Below are positions 14,351 to 21,808 of a DNA stretch of 26,808 nucleotides, piece after piece. The notes under the pieces are model-generated. The model was not told where the DNA came from. It worked only from the letters and a program-made list of their open reading frames with translations, and did no database searches. The stretch spans positions 488,007 to 514,814 of the forward strand of contig MU646562.1 of the NCBI GenBank assembly GCA_026770585.1, written 5' to 3'. Position 1 is the first letter of the stretch. The number at the start of each line of letters is the position of its first letter. The stretch comes from Baffinella frigidus. Its lineage: Eukaryota > Cryptophyceae > Cryptomonadales > Baffinellaceae. A program made the position numbers and the translations under genes.

Positions 14351-14465
14351 CAAGTGGCTCAAATAGTGCCCTGGAAGGTCTTCGATTTTACCTTGGATCG
14401 GGGTCGGATCCGACCCCGATCCAAGGTAAATCGAAAATTCCCCAGAGCACTATTTGAGCCACCTC
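14351..14465. repeat. Nested palindrome around GGATCC
   Basis: CAAGTGGCTCAAATAGTGCC mirrors GCACTATTTGAGCCACCT, and at the centre 14389-14428 is a perfect 40-bp palindrome (TACCTTGGATCGGGGTCGGA and mirror). It is adjacent to family M copy 2, so the two may be one composite. Confidence 0.85.
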
Positions 14466-14511
14466 CAAGGGCTAGTGGATGGGGCTCTAACAAGAGGCCG
14501 GTGGGTGCCTG

Positions 14512-14672
14512 GGCGAGATCTCATCCCCCCAGGCATTTAAATTAAATGCTCGAAATGCATACTTTTGGCGTCAGATTCTGCCTCAAGTGGCCAAATTGGC
14601 AACTTCTGGCAACTTCTGACGCCAAAAGTATGCATTTTGAGTATTTGATTTGAATGCCTGTGGGGATGAGAT
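14512..14672. mobile_element. Inverted-repeat element with AGATCTCATCCCC ends
   Basis: GATCTCATCCCCCCAGGCAT, AATGCATACTTTTGGCGTCA and their mirrors give arms of about 60 bp around a 40-bp centre. Single copy here. Confidence 0.8.
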
Positions 14673-14689
14673 CTTGTCGCCCGGAACCC

Positions 14690-15050
14690 TAACCCCCCCT
14701 CATCCCGAAACCCTGTACCCCAAACCCCAAACCCCAAACCCCACACGCAGGGTCAACGCCGAGCGGGACGAGGCAAGGGGGCTTCTAAAAAAATTCGGCC
14801 TTGAAACCCCAAACCCCAAACCTGAGACCCCAGCCCCGAAACCCGAAACCCGAAACCCGAAACCCGGAACCCGAAACCCCAACCCCGAAACCCGAAACGC
14901 AGGGTCGACGCTGAGCGGGACGTGGCGAGGGTGCTCGAGCAGACCCTCGCTGCGGAACAGGTTCACTCACTCCTATCCCCTCAACCCTAATCCTTCAACC
15001 CTACTCCATATACCCGTCAACTACACCCCAAACCACGAACCCTCATAACC
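14690..15050 (+). repeat. CCCCAAA/CCCGAAA heptamers
   Basis: C-rich heptamer repeats on the plus strand flanking three exon copies. Open frames through it (PKPETRNP) are repeat artefacts. Confidence 0.7.
14903..14960 (+). CDS. Third exon of plus gene (VDAERDVARV type)
   Basis: After AAACGCAG, one base plus 19 codons end at GAACAG|GTTCAC. The peptide is VDAERDVARVLEQTLAAEQ, a helical coil segment. Incoming phase matches the AG left by exon 2. This is the best of six copies between 14751 and 16600: it alone has a clean acceptor, a full reading frame and a GT donor. Heptamers of CCCGAAA type fill both flanking introns. Confidence 0.6.
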
Positions 15051-15178
15051 TGCACGATCTGGTTTGTGAGGACGGCAAGCTCGCGGACCAGGCGTGACCC
15101 GAAACGCAGGGTCGGCGCCGCGCGCGACGTGCCGAGGGTGCTCCAGCAGACCCTCGCTGCGAAACAGCTTAGTTGTTC

Positions 15179-15315
15179 AACGACCCGAAATAAGGCTAGT
15201 TTAGCCTACGGGTTGCCTACCGTAGCCCGAGGGGCTCCTAGGACCTGGTCCTAGGAGACCTACCTCCTACGGTAGGCCTGGTCGTAGGAGATCCGTACCC
15301 TAATTTCGGGTCGTT
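15179..15315. mobile_element. Element family F copy 1
   Basis: AACGACCCGAAATAAGGCTA at the left and TAATTTCGGGTCGTT at the right; inside are GCCTACGGGTTGCCTACCGT and its partial mirror. Relative at 22712-22858. Confidence 0.75.
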
Positions 15316-15391
15316 TCCCTATGAATATGTTGGATTGGTAGAAGGGCGCGACATGGCGAGGGTGCTCGAGCAGACCCTCGCTGCGGAACAG

Positions 15392-15588
15392 GTTCCTTCT
15401 TCTTCTTCTTTGTTACTCTCGATACAGGTCCTAAATGAGGCCCTTGAGCCTTGAGGTGAGTGATACAAAAGTCTATGGGCCTTAAGAAACGGGCCCGCCT
15501 CAGAGACGAGAGCTGCTTCGCGCACTCGAGAATGCTGGAGGATCCTATCTATATGTGGCGTTGTAAATGTTCGCATAGATAGCCTCGT
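15392..15588. other. Intron sequence without defined element
   Basis: It starts at a GTTCC donor with a CTT run. GTGAGTGATACAAAAGTCTA resembles GTGAGTGATCCCAAAGTCTG at 17352, so part is repeated. GAGAATGCTGGAGG near 15530 matches the end of the 16311-16481 element. Confidence 0.35.
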
Positions 15589-15722
15589 CTAGCTCTGTCC
15601 CAGTTCAATTTGGGCTCGTAGATAGAGTGCCCCCCACGAAATTTCACAGGTGAATTTCATGGGGGGGGGGGTCAAAATTCACCTGTGAAATTTCGGGGGG
15701 GGGGGGGCACTCTATCTACGAG
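15589..15722. mobile_element. Element family H copy 3
   Basis: The left end CTAGCTCTGTCCCAGTTCAA matches 1662. The interior is a long hairpin: CTCGTAGATAGAGTGCCCCC, GAAATTTCACAGGTGAATTT and mirrors, with G runs of 11 and 13. The right CAGAGCTAG end is missing. A micro-exon-like KLTEEQ piece follows. Confidence 0.65.
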
Positions 15723-15746
15723 CAGAAACTCACCGAGGAACAGGTT

Positions 15747-15872
15747 CCACGCCAGAGCCTTGGAAGGGGTCGCCAAAAGTCAATTCCCCTTCAAGGCAGT
15801 GGTTTTCAAAAGTCAACAGCCTCGTTTAAACGCGGTTTAAAAAAATAAACACCCTCCTGCACTCTGGCGTGG
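15747..15872. mobile_element. Element family C, short subtype copy 3
   Basis: CCACGCCAGAGCCTTGG to CTCTGGCGTGG, with GTTC on both sides, a likely target duplication. The GT donor after GAACAG is the first two bases of that GTTC. The interior matches 890-1010. Confidence 0.75.
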
Positions 15873-15912
15873 TTCAGGGTTGACGTTTCCAGGGTGGAGT
15901 TTGTAGGGTGGC

Positions 15913-16000
15913 ACTCGGGGGAGGCGACACGAGACAAGAAGATGTCGAAAGGTCACCTACCCAGAGTCGTATATCACCAAGTATATAACGTATACTAAGA
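15913..16000. mobile_element. Element family W copy 2, with an empty-site relative
   Basis: The flanks (GTTGACGTTTCCAGGGTGGA and AGAGCGTTGCTTCATTTAG) recur without it at 17166-17231. The inserted 88 bp match 11300-11395 in reverse. Confidence 0.55.
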
Positions 16001-16070
16001 TAAATACAGAGAGCGTTGCTTCATTTAGGAAGTGGTTATTGCAGGTTTCGGGTCAGCGCGGAATTCGCAT

Positions 16071-16269
16071 CCGCACCCGGATGCGAACAGGGCTACGTCC
16101 TTTTAAATTCGTGTCTTCATTTCGGATGTGACCTCAAATTTGCTTCAAATTCGGGCTCTTTTTCGACAAGTTCGGTCAATTTCGCCACTTTTTGTTAAAA
16201 AACGCAACGTTTCACGAAGACATAAATAGTGTGTTCGCGAAACGTAGCCCTTTTCGCCTCCGGGTGCGG
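16071..16269. mobile_element. Inverted-repeat element with CCGCACCCGG ends
   Basis: CCGCACCCGGATGCGAACAG and GGCTACGT at the left mirror ACGTAGCCCTTTTCGCCTCC and GGGTGCGG at the right. About 199 bp. Single copy here. Confidence 0.7.
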
Positions 16270-16310
16270 CAGGGGAATCGAAACCCTCGCCGAGGGCGAG
16301 GTTTTCCACA

Positions 16311-16481
16311 CGAGAATGCTAGAGGGACCTATTTCAAAGTGAGTTGTAACATTTGTGTAGTAACTTTCGCGAGATTGGTCACGTAACTCTGCGAAATGAG
16401 CACAGTCACGAGGTTGGAATACCCTCTTCTGGTACAAATGTTTACAACCCCACATGTAAATAGGTTCCTCCAGCATTCTCT
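16311..16481. mobile_element. Distant relative of family B
   Basis: GAGAATGCTAGAGGGACCTA mirrors TAGGTTCCTCCAGCATTCTC. It contains TGTGTAGTAACTTT, TTGGTCACGTAACTC and TGGTACAAATGTTTACAACC, words of family B. Confidence 0.65.
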
Positions 16482-16597
16482 AGTGGTTGAGGGGTGAGTT
16501 ACTTGGGTGGCGCAAAGAAGGCCTTGGTATCACGATGTAGTAGCGCACGATGTTTCGAGATAGGTTCGATTGATCGAAGAGCGCGACGTGGCGAGGG

Positions 16598-16768
16598 CCA
16601 CCAACCCTCACGGAAGGACCAAATCCATGATTTAGACCAGTTCCCAAAAGTTGATTTTTCACCAAGATTGGGACTTAAGTTGACTCAGAGACCCCAGGTC
16701 TGGGGTCTCTGCAAGGTGAATTTGAGGTCTGAAAATCGATGATTTGGTCTTTCCTTGAGGGTTGGTGG
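16598..16768. mobile_element. Element family M copy 3, inside an exon copy
   Basis: CCACCAACCCTCACGGAAGG faces CCTTGAGGGTTGGTGG; arms continue ACCAAATCCATGATTT/AAATCGATGATTTGGT, and a central GAGACCCCAGGTCTGGGGTC hairpin. It splits the copy ERDVAR. Confidence 0.75.
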
Positions 16769-16825
16769 TGGGCTCCAGCAGAACCACACAGGGCGCTACG
16801 TGGGGGTATTGGAGGTGCGGTCTTG

Positions 16826-16925
16826 GAGCCATTGGTGCGTTCTTGGAGCCGTTTTCCTTTGAAAACGACTTTTGAATACTGTTTTCCCTGGAAAAATTGA
16901 CTTTTGAATATACTTCCCAAGAGCC
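16826..16925. mobile_element. Element family X copy 2
   Basis: Reverse match to 11810-11935: GCGTTCTTGGAGCCGTTTTC, AATTGACTTTTGAAT, CCCAAGAGCC. Confidence 0.5.
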
Positions 16926-16954
16926 CTCCGTGGACTCGCTACGGAGCACCTTCA

Positions 16955-17162
16955 CCACTCGAGCCTAGAAACGCCACCACTTTAAATGTGGGGTTGTTAA
17001 ATTCAGTACCAGTCACGGGCAGGCTTGGTCACGTATCTCAGGGAATTCCTGAAGATACGTGACCAAATGCCCCTATTTGTATAGAATTACTACACCCCTC
17101 TTTGTTCTTCACTTGTGAAGGAATCCCTGTTTTAAAATAGTCACATTTCTAGCCTCGAGTGG
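16955..17162. mobile_element. Element family B copy 3 (reverse)
   Basis: About 208 bp in the reverse orientation, with the central hairpin ACGTATCTCAGGGAATTCCT. Both ends are CCACTCGAGC/CTCGAGTGG. Confidence 0.8.
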
Positions 17163-17380
17163 CGGGGTTGACGTTTTCAGGGTGGAGTTTTTAGGGTGGC
17201 GTAAATAGAGAGAGCGTTGCTTCATTTAGCAAGTGGTTACGTGCCTCAGTGTGTTCCGGGAAAGGGCTAACATGAGTGAAATTGAACGAGCCTTCTTGTC
17301 AAACGATTACCTTGGTGTGTCTTCTCCTTCTTTATTCCTCTCGAGCGTGGGAGTGAGTGATCCCAAAGTCTGCGAGCCAA
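17163..17380. other. Intron stretch with the empty site
   Basis: 17166-17231 repeats 15880-16036 without the 88-bp insert. The rest up to 17380 includes TTCTCCTTCTTTATTCCTCT and a TGAGTGATCCCAAAGTCTGC word shared with 15460. No coding frame that I trust. Confidence 0.35.
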
Positions 17381-17556
17381 TAGAGCGCTTGCGGGAAAAC
17401 TTGTCCGATTTCATCGAGATTTTTTTCCAGAAATTCAGAGAATTTGTACCAGAATCGTTTAGATGGACCGGTTTCATGTCACGTCCTGGTACAAATTCTC
17501 TGAATTTTTGATTTTTCCCCCCGTTGAATCGGACAAGTTTTCCCGCAAGCGCTCTA
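17381..17556. mobile_element. Element family L copy 2 with TA target
   Basis: GAGCGCTTGCGGGAAAACTT and its mirror, flanked by TA. A second inverted repeat nested inside (AAATTCAGAGAATTTGTACC and mirror) surrounds GTTTAGATGGACC. Confidence 0.8.
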
Positions 17557-17558
17557 TC

Positions 17559-17697
17559 ATCTCCGTAAAAGTATTGATTAATTGCTTTTGGCGCAACGAA
17601 ATTTGCTACAAAATCCTTCACTATTACTTGTATAAGCAAATCGTGTAGTAGTTTTCGGTGCTAAAAAGCAATTAATTAATACTCTTACGGAGATTAA
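17559..17697. mobile_element. Element family K, full copy
   Basis: ATCTCCGTAAAAGTATTGAT, TAATTGCTTTT and mirrors at the right; GGCGCAACGAAATTTGCTAC and TCGTGTAGTAGTTTTCGGTG inside. It directly follows family L copy 2. Confidence 0.75.
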
Positions 17698-17699
17698 AT

Positions 17700-17963
17700 A
17701 GCTCCACCTCGGATGCATCGGCACTGCGCACTTGAAAACGTGCCCCCTCTCAAAAACTCTGTTATGGGATAGATTCAGTGGGACTGGCCTGGTTCGCTTT
17801 ACAAGCGTGGAACCCGTAACCATCAACGTTTGCCGTTGTTTCATGGCACACAGACGCGGAAGCAGCTCCAGGCTCCGATGGGATTTGGTCGGCTCTGCGC
17901 ACCTCCCGAAATCCTCTCGAAGGGGGTGAGTAACATTGGGGGGGGCCTCCCGATGTTGTCACC
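17700..17963. other. Non-repetitive intron sequence
   Basis: No element recognised. Minus-strand frames continue open from the exon copy at 17964 but lack similarity to the main gene. A GGGGGGGG run is at 17939. Confidence 0.3.
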
Positions 17964-18056
17964 TTCCCCGCGTGAGTCTGAGACACTCGACTCGGGCTGA
18001 GTACGAGGCTGTCGTCGTTGTTGCTAGGTGCACTGTGTGCGCCGTCCTCCATCTTG
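17964..18056 (-). pseudogene. Second copy of the minus gene's first exon
   Basis: The minus strand reads MEDGAHSAPSNNDDSLVLSP, then SRVSQTHAGK, matching the first 30 codons of the exon at 12755. Similarity stops at a GAAG that here is followed by GTGACA, a possible donor, while the main copy reads on as ESPVS. It lies antisense inside an intron of the plus gene, with no TATA-like box at the matching distance. Either a duplicated gene start or a relic. Confidence 0.5.
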
Positions 18057-18067
18057 AAAGGTCGGAT

Positions 18068-18245
18068 CTTTCCACCAACCACCAGAAGCGAACCAAATCG
18101 AAGAATGGCAGACGTTGATTTCCCCTGCTGCAGGGGAAAGCAACTTCTGCTTTGGTTCACTTCTGGTGGCTGGTGCCCCCCCTGGTGTATCAGGAAGTTG
18201 GTTGGAAATACAACTTCTGCTTTGGTTCACTTCTGGCTGGTGGTT
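18068..18245. repeat. Inverted and direct copies of AACTTCTGCTTTGGTTCACT
   Basis: CCACCAACCACCAGAAGCGA mirrors CACTTCTGGTGGCTGGTG; the centre is TTTCCCCTGCTGCAGGGGAAA, a perfect palindrome. A third copy (ACTTCTGCTTTGGTTCACTT) is at 18213-18234. Confidence 0.7.
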
Positions 18246-18348
18246 GAACGTGCGCCCTCGGATCATCCATGAGCATCTTTGTCGTTTCTCCGTGACTTTG
18301 ACCATCAATATATGACAACACGTTTGAACGTGCACCCTCATCCCGCAG

Positions 18349-18396
18349 GAGCGAGTCGAGGAGCTGCAAAGAGATGTGGAGGCTGCTGAGGGCCGG
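18349..18396 (+). CDS. Exon of plus gene (ERVEELQRD type)
   Basis: A CATCCCGCAG acceptor precedes 16 open codons, ERVEELQRDVEAAEGR, and a CGG|GTAGCC donor, phase 0 at both ends. It is coil-like and follows AAEQ of the previous exon in phase. A second, degraded copy ending MEAALAR|GTAGCC is at 18592-18620, with the same first nine intron bases. Confidence 0.55.
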
Positions 18397-18402
18397 GTAG
18401 CC

Positions 18403-18541
18403 TCCCCCTACACCCCGAACCCTACACCCTACACCCTACACCCCGAACCCTACACCCTGCATCCCCTACACCCTACACCCTACACCCTACATCCCCTACA
18501 CCCTACACCCTACACCCTACACCCTACACCCTACATCCCTC
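18403..18541 (+). repeat. CCCTACA heptamers
   Basis: About eighteen CCCTACA units with CCCCGAA and CATCCCC variants, starting right after the GTAGCCTCCCC donor region. The mirror image of the TGTAGGG array at 1-148. Confidence 0.9.
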
Positions 18542-18591
18542 CCCGCTTGATTACTCTCGAGCCTAGCAACGCGTGGTCCTCCGAATCTTGA

Positions 18592-18620
18592 GCGCCCACA
18601 TGGAGGCGGCTCTGGCCCGG
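18592..18620 (+). pseudogene. Copy of the EAAEGR exon end
   Basis: HMEAALAR followed by GTAGCCTCCCCC repeats the exon end and donor at 18385-18408. No convincing acceptor is visible, though CTTGAG at 18587-18592 could serve. Its downstream intron would be the almost pure pyrimidine tract at 18621-18812. Confidence 0.4.
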
Positions 18621-18812
18621 GTAGCCTCCCCCCCTCCTTCTTCCTCCTCCTCCTCCTTCTCTTCCTCTTCCTCCTCCTCTTCCTCCTCTTCTCCTTCTTC
18701 TCCTTCTTCTTCTCCCTCTTCCTCTTCTTCTCCTTCTTCCTCATCCTCTTCTCCTCCTTCTTCCTCATCCTCTTCTCCTCCTTCTTCTTCTTCTTCTTCT
18801 TGAGTATTACAG
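18621..18812 (+). repeat. Pyrimidine-only intron candidate
   Basis: From a GGG|GTAGCC donor to TTACAG, almost every base is C or T (CCT, CTT, CTC units) for about 180 bp. If spliced it would be a 192-bp intron that is essentially one long polypyrimidine tract. Confidence 0.7.
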
Positions 18813-18922
18813 AGCCCTGATGCAAAGACGCGAAGGGGCGGCCGAGGCTACCCGCCCCGCCCCCTTGAGACTCCTGCTCTCAGAAAGCAGAGCGCGCGCG
18901 AGAGAGAGAGAGGGAGAGCAGG
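18813..18922 (+). CDS. Possible exon after the pyrimidine tract
   Basis: A long CTT/CCT tract ends GAGTATTACAG, an ideal acceptor, and an open stretch follows to GAGCAGG|GTGCGT. One frame reads LMQRREGAAEATRPAP and later SESRARARERE. The frame that joins in phase 0 from 18620 is Gly/Arg/Pro rich instead, so the coding status is doubtful. Confidence 0.25.
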
Positions 18923-18995
18923 GTGCGTGGGGGGAAGGGGGGGGGGTCAAGCTGCCCCACAAGCCTGCTACCCGCCCCGCCCTCGCCTGCCACAA

Positions 18996-19133
18996 CCACA
19001 CGGTGGACTACGAACCTTTCATCAAAAGTCAACTTGCCTGGAGGCAATTACCTTAAAGGATTTTCTGGCGCAATTTGATCACGTAACACCTTGAATTTCA
19101 GCCCCAAAAAAACTTTCGTAGCCCTCCGTGTGG
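18996..19133. mobile_element. Element family A copy 1
   Basis: CCACACGGTGGACTACGAAC faces GTAGCCCTCCGTGTGG. CTTTCATCAAAAGTCAACTT and AAGGATTTTCT are shared with 21671 and 25224. About 138 bp. Confidence 0.75.
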
Positions 19134-19165
19134 CTGGACAGCGCTTCCCCCTCCCTGAAGAGAGG

Positions 19166-19360
19166 CCACGCTAGGTCAGAAGCCAAAATTTGAACGTTTT
19201 TTAACTTTACTACACGATCTACAAGTAAAGTTGATTCTACCCGGGGAACACGCCAAAAGTGTTGGGAATTGGAGCTGTTTGCCGCCGGAGTTTGAAAAAC
19301 CTGTACCACGATAAGCCATCTAAGTGTGTGTGTGAAAAAGGAACTTATGACCTGGCGCGG
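19166..19360. mobile_element. Element family C, long subtype copy 2
   Basis: CCACGCTAGGTCAGAAG faces CTTATGACCTGGCGCGG. About 195 bp. The interior is unlike the other long copies. Confidence 0.6.
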
Positions 19361-19447
19361 TTTGCCCAACGTGAACGGACGTTTCTCTCGTAAGGCATCG
19401 ATCGTCAACTTCCGGCATTGCTCTACTCTTGTCGTGATTGCAGGGTT

Positions 19448-19480
19448 CCCCCGTGGGGAGCAGGCGCGCGCGCGCGCGCG

Positions 19481-19525
<45 letters not shown>

Positions 19526-19581
19526 TGGCGAACAACGCGCAGAGGATGCACCGGGACCACTCAGCGGGCTTCGAGCGTTTC
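19448..19581 (+). CDS. Possible exon fragments around the CG/CT repeat
   Basis: A GTGATTGCAG acceptor at 19434-19443 leads into GGTTCCCCCGTGGGGAGCAG, then a CG run and a CT run, then AACGCGCAGAGG encoding RMHRDHSAGFERF. The two halves look like exon edges separated by an expanded CG/CT microsatellite. No GT donor follows the second half. Probably a relic. Confidence 0.2.
19464..19520 (+). repeat. CG run followed by CT run
   Basis: About eleven CG pairs, then about seventeen CT pairs. The CG run can adopt Z-DNA. It interrupts a probable exon relic. Confidence 0.9.
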
Positions 19582-19737
19582 AGATTTCCTATATATGAAT
19601 TCATAGGAATTCATAGGACTTGATAGTGAGTCATAATAAGGCATAGGAATGCGTTTTGACCGGGGTAGGCAGCAGATGTGATTTCTGACACCGCCTCTCT
19701 GCACCCCGCTTTCCAGGTGCCACACGAGCCTACCTCT

Positions 19738-19883
19738 CCACTCGGTGGCCTTCGAGGCTTTCGCATGAATTTGGGGCCGAGTTCTGGGGTGTTACGTGAC
19801 CAAATTTACACCATAAACTCCTCAAAGTTAATTGTGTCTGGGCTAGTTGACTTTTATTGAAAGGTCCGTAGTCCACCGTGTGG
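19738..19883. mobile_element. Element family A copy 2 (reverse)
   Basis: CCACTCGGTGGCCTTCGAGG to GTAGTCCACCGTGTGG in reverse orientation, with TTACGTGACCAAATTTACAC and AGTTGACTTTTATTGAAAGG. Confidence 0.7.
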
Positions 19884-19899
19884 ATAGGACGACGCCGCC

Positions 19900-19990
19900 C
19901 CCCCCTAGGACCCTACTGTAGGCCTATGCCTAAGGTCCTTCGGTGGTCCCAGGGGGTGGGGCAGTTTTCTATGAGCGAGGTACCCCTGTC
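19900..19990. mobile_element. Element family Q, partial copy
   Basis: CCCCCCTAGGACCCTACTGT through TATGAGCGAGGTACCCCTGT matches the right part of 6658-6782. Confidence 0.6.
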
Positions 19991-19995
19991 GCGCC

Positions 19996-20078
19996 TCAAA
20001 CCTCTTGACTAAGTCCCCTATGGACTTCTTCCTGCAACATGCAAGAGGTCCACAGGGGAATTAGTCAAGCGGTTTGAA
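19996..20078. repeat. 83-bp hairpin
   Basis: TCAAACCTCTTGACTAAGTC and CCCTATGGACTTCTT are mirrored almost exactly, leaving a loop of about ten bases (CCTGCAACAT). It abuts the family Q end. Confidence 0.8.
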
Positions 20079-20117
20079 AGAACCAGGTCTCACGAACCAC
20101 ATAGCAGCCACTTACTT

Positions 20118-20262
20118 TCCGCGTGGGGAGCCTAAGATAGCGGGACAGATTCTGTCTTGTTCCGAAATTAAATTGTACAGTCCCTACAAGTAGTTATACA
20201 GCCCATACATCTATCATTCGCCCCCTTCCTGGTACAGATTCCTTCCCCCGGTTAGCTACCCC
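20118..20262. mobile_element. Fragments of the 8223 element and family R
   Basis: 20118-20172 is a reverse fragment of 8223 (GACAGATTCTGTCTTGTTCC). 20173-20262 is a family R copy (CAGTCCCTACAAGTAGTTAT to CCGGTTAGCTAC). The same two are neighbours at 8040-8280. Confidence 0.6.
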
Positions 20263-20399
20263 ACTTAGCAGCCACCGGGGGCCTCACGGATACAGTCCAT
20301 CTAAACGATTTGTACTAGAATCTTATCCATTGCCCTGGAACCTAACCGGAATTTCACCTTGAATTCAAGGTGAAAAGGTTCTCAGTCGCTGCTAAGTGG
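20261..20399. mobile_element. Element family S copy 1
   Basis: CCACTTAGCAGCCACCGGGG to GTCGCTGCTAAGTGG, with ACGGATACAGTCCATCTAAA and TTCACCTTGAATTCAAGGTG. About 139 bp. Copies at 24613 and 25393. Confidence 0.8.
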
Positions 20400-20514
20400 T
20401 TGGTGAGACCAAATAGACTGAGACGGAGCGCGGGGGGCGAAGGGCACCGGGTAACAGCCGTAGGACTGTTGTCTGGTGGTGGGACCGAAATGGCCATCTG
20501 AATGTACAGAGGGC

Positions 20515-20570
20515 AGGCGCGGGCGAGCGAGGGGCAGCGGAGTGGGTGCAGGAGGAGCACCTTCGTAGAG
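20515..20570 (+). pseudogene. Frameshifted copy of the 20861 exon
   Basis: The acceptor GAGGGCAG and the first eight codons match the exon at 20861-20928. A four-base insertion then changes the frame, and the 3' end diverges into an AATTAATT repeat with no matching donor. Confidence 0.55.
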
Positions 20571-20576
20571 TGTCAA

Positions 20577-20634
20577 TCAATTAATATTAATTAATTAATT
20601 AAAACTGATTAATTGATTAATTGATTAATTAAGT
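20577..20634. repeat. AATTAATT/ATTGATTA repeat
   Basis: Nested palindromic AT repeats following the broken exon copy at 20515-20570. Confidence 0.85.
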
Positions 20635-20723
20635 GTAGGGTGTCCCCGCCCCGCCCCCGCCTGCCTCGACCAAACGGCGCGTTCCCCTTCACACGCGTCA
20701 ACGGAGCACGGGGGCAGGCGCGG

Positions 20724-20851
20724 CCATCTAAATGTATAAAAGGCCATCTAAATGTATAAAAGGCCATCTAAATGTATCAAAGGCCATCTATAAAAGGCCA
20801 TCTAAATGTATCAAAGGCCATCTAAATGTATAAAAGGCCATCTAAATGTAT
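20724..20851 (+). repeat. 20-bp tandem repeat
   Basis: Six to seven units of GGCCATCTAAATGTATAAAA, one shortened to GGCCATCTATAAAA. The word also occurs singly before the exon copy at 20515, so the repeat arose from the 3' end of the intron. Confidence 0.9.
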
Positions 20852-20860
20852 AGAGGGCAG

Positions 20861-20928
20861 GCGCGGGCGAGCGAGGGGCAGCGGGTGCAGGAGGAGCAGC
20901 GGCGGCAGACACTTATGGATGACCACAG
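20861..20928 (+). CDS. Exon of plus gene (ARASEGQRVQEE type)
   Basis: After AGAGGGCAG come 22 codons plus AG, then GTTGCG. The peptide is ARASEGQRVQEEQRRQTLMD, then DH, with the split codon completed to Arg by exon 22471. It is a Gln/Glu/Arg-rich helix. An earlier copy, 20515-20570, shares the acceptor and start but carries a 4-bp insertion (CGGAGTGGGTGC) that shifts the frame, so this copy is preferred. A 20-bp tandem repeat directly precedes it. Confidence 0.6.
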
Positions 20929-20946
20929 GTTGCGAGCCCCTACCCC

Positions 20947-21051
20947 TATCTCTTGAGTGACCAGTAGGCTCATACGCCCTACCGTAGGGCCCTAGGACCT
21001 GCCTAGGACCTCTTGGGGATCAATTTTGACGGCCTCGCCACTGAAGGGATA
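20947..21051. mobile_element. Element family D copy 2
   Basis: TATCTCTTGAGTGACC to CGCCACTGAAGGGATA, centre CCCTACCGTAGGG and CCTAGGACCTGCCTAGGACC. Reverse of copy 1. Confidence 0.7.
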
Positions 21052-21475
21052 CCCTGAACCCGACACCCGGAACCCGAAACCCGAAACCCGATACCCGAAA
21101 TTCGAAACCCGAAACCCGAAACCCGAAACCAAAAACCCGAAAACCGAAACCCGATACCCGAAAACCGAAACCTGAAGCCCGAAACCCGAAGCACGACCGA
21201 AATCCAAAGCTCAAGATCCGAAACCCGAGACCCGAAACCCGAGACCCGAAACCCGAGACCCGAAACCCGAAACCCGAAACCCGAAACACGAGACCCGATA
21301 CCCGAAATTCGAAACCCGTGACCCGAGACCCGAGATCCGAAACTCGAAACACGAGACCCGATACCCGAAACACGAGACCCGAGACCCGAAACCCGAAACC
21401 CGACACCCGAAACCCGAAACCCGAAACCCGAAACCCTGATGCCTCAACCCGAAACGCCGAAACCCAAAGTTGACA
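21049..21475 (+). repeat. CCCGAAA heptamer array
   Basis: About sixty units of CCCGAAA and CCCGAGA variants, the longest heptamer array in the window. The open frames reading GFRVSGFGFRV on the minus strand come from it. Confidence 0.9.
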
Positions 21476-21670
21476 CCCGCAACCTGTAAAACAACGCCAA
21501 AAGTTGCCGATCCTGGTAAAACGCGCCCCTCAGACTTAGAGCGGTTCCCGTATTTTTTGGGGGGACGAAAACAATCACACAATGCCAAAAGTTGACGGTT
21601 TAGTACCAACAGCGTCACCTTTTACCATTTTTGTTATTCTGGCGGCCAACTTCTCCGCACACCACTCTAT

Positions 21671-21808
21671 CCACACAGTGGACTACGGACCTTTCATCAA
21701 AAGTCAACTGACCCTGTGGGCACTTAACTTCAAGGATTTTCTAATGCAAATTTGGTCACGTTACCGCTAAATCTAGGAGTCCCGAAACCCTCGTAGCCCC
21801 CCGTGTGG
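21671..21808. mobile_element. Element family A copy 3
   Basis: CCACACAGTGGACTACGGAC to CGTAGCCCCCCGTGTGG. It shares AAATTTGGTCACGTTACCGC with 25224. Confidence 0.75.

Larger units (their letters stand above)
14751..16790 (+). pseudogene. Copies of the ERDVARVLEQTLAAEQ exon
   Basis: The copies are: 14751 (VNAERDEARGLLKK, 3' end lost into heptamers); 15110-15167 (full length, but the donor is CT instead of GT); 15342-15391 (RDMARVLEQTLAAEQ with GT donor); 15726-15743 (KLTEEQ with acceptor GAGCAG and GT donor, a possible 18-bp micro-exon in phase 0); and 16578-16790 (ERDVAR cut by an inverted-repeat element at 16598-16768, resuming GLQQN-like). Using more than one would lengthen the coil by about 19 residues each. 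Confidence 0.5.

Noticed and set aside
17233-17511. 92-codon plus frame
   Set aside because: It runs into family L and has neither splice context nor coil or other recognisable composition.
18376-18591. 71-codon plus frame with TPYTLHP repeats
   Set aside because: Product of the CCCTACA heptamers after the donor of exon 18349-18396.
20724-20851. CRISPR-like array
   Set aside because: The 20-bp units are directly abutting with no unique spacers; it is a simple tandem repeat in a eukaryotic intron.
20992-21618. Minus-strand frames of 128-135 codons reading GFRVSGFGFRVSG
   Set aside because: They translate the CCCGAAA heptamer array; the 7-bp unit naturally stays open in several frames.
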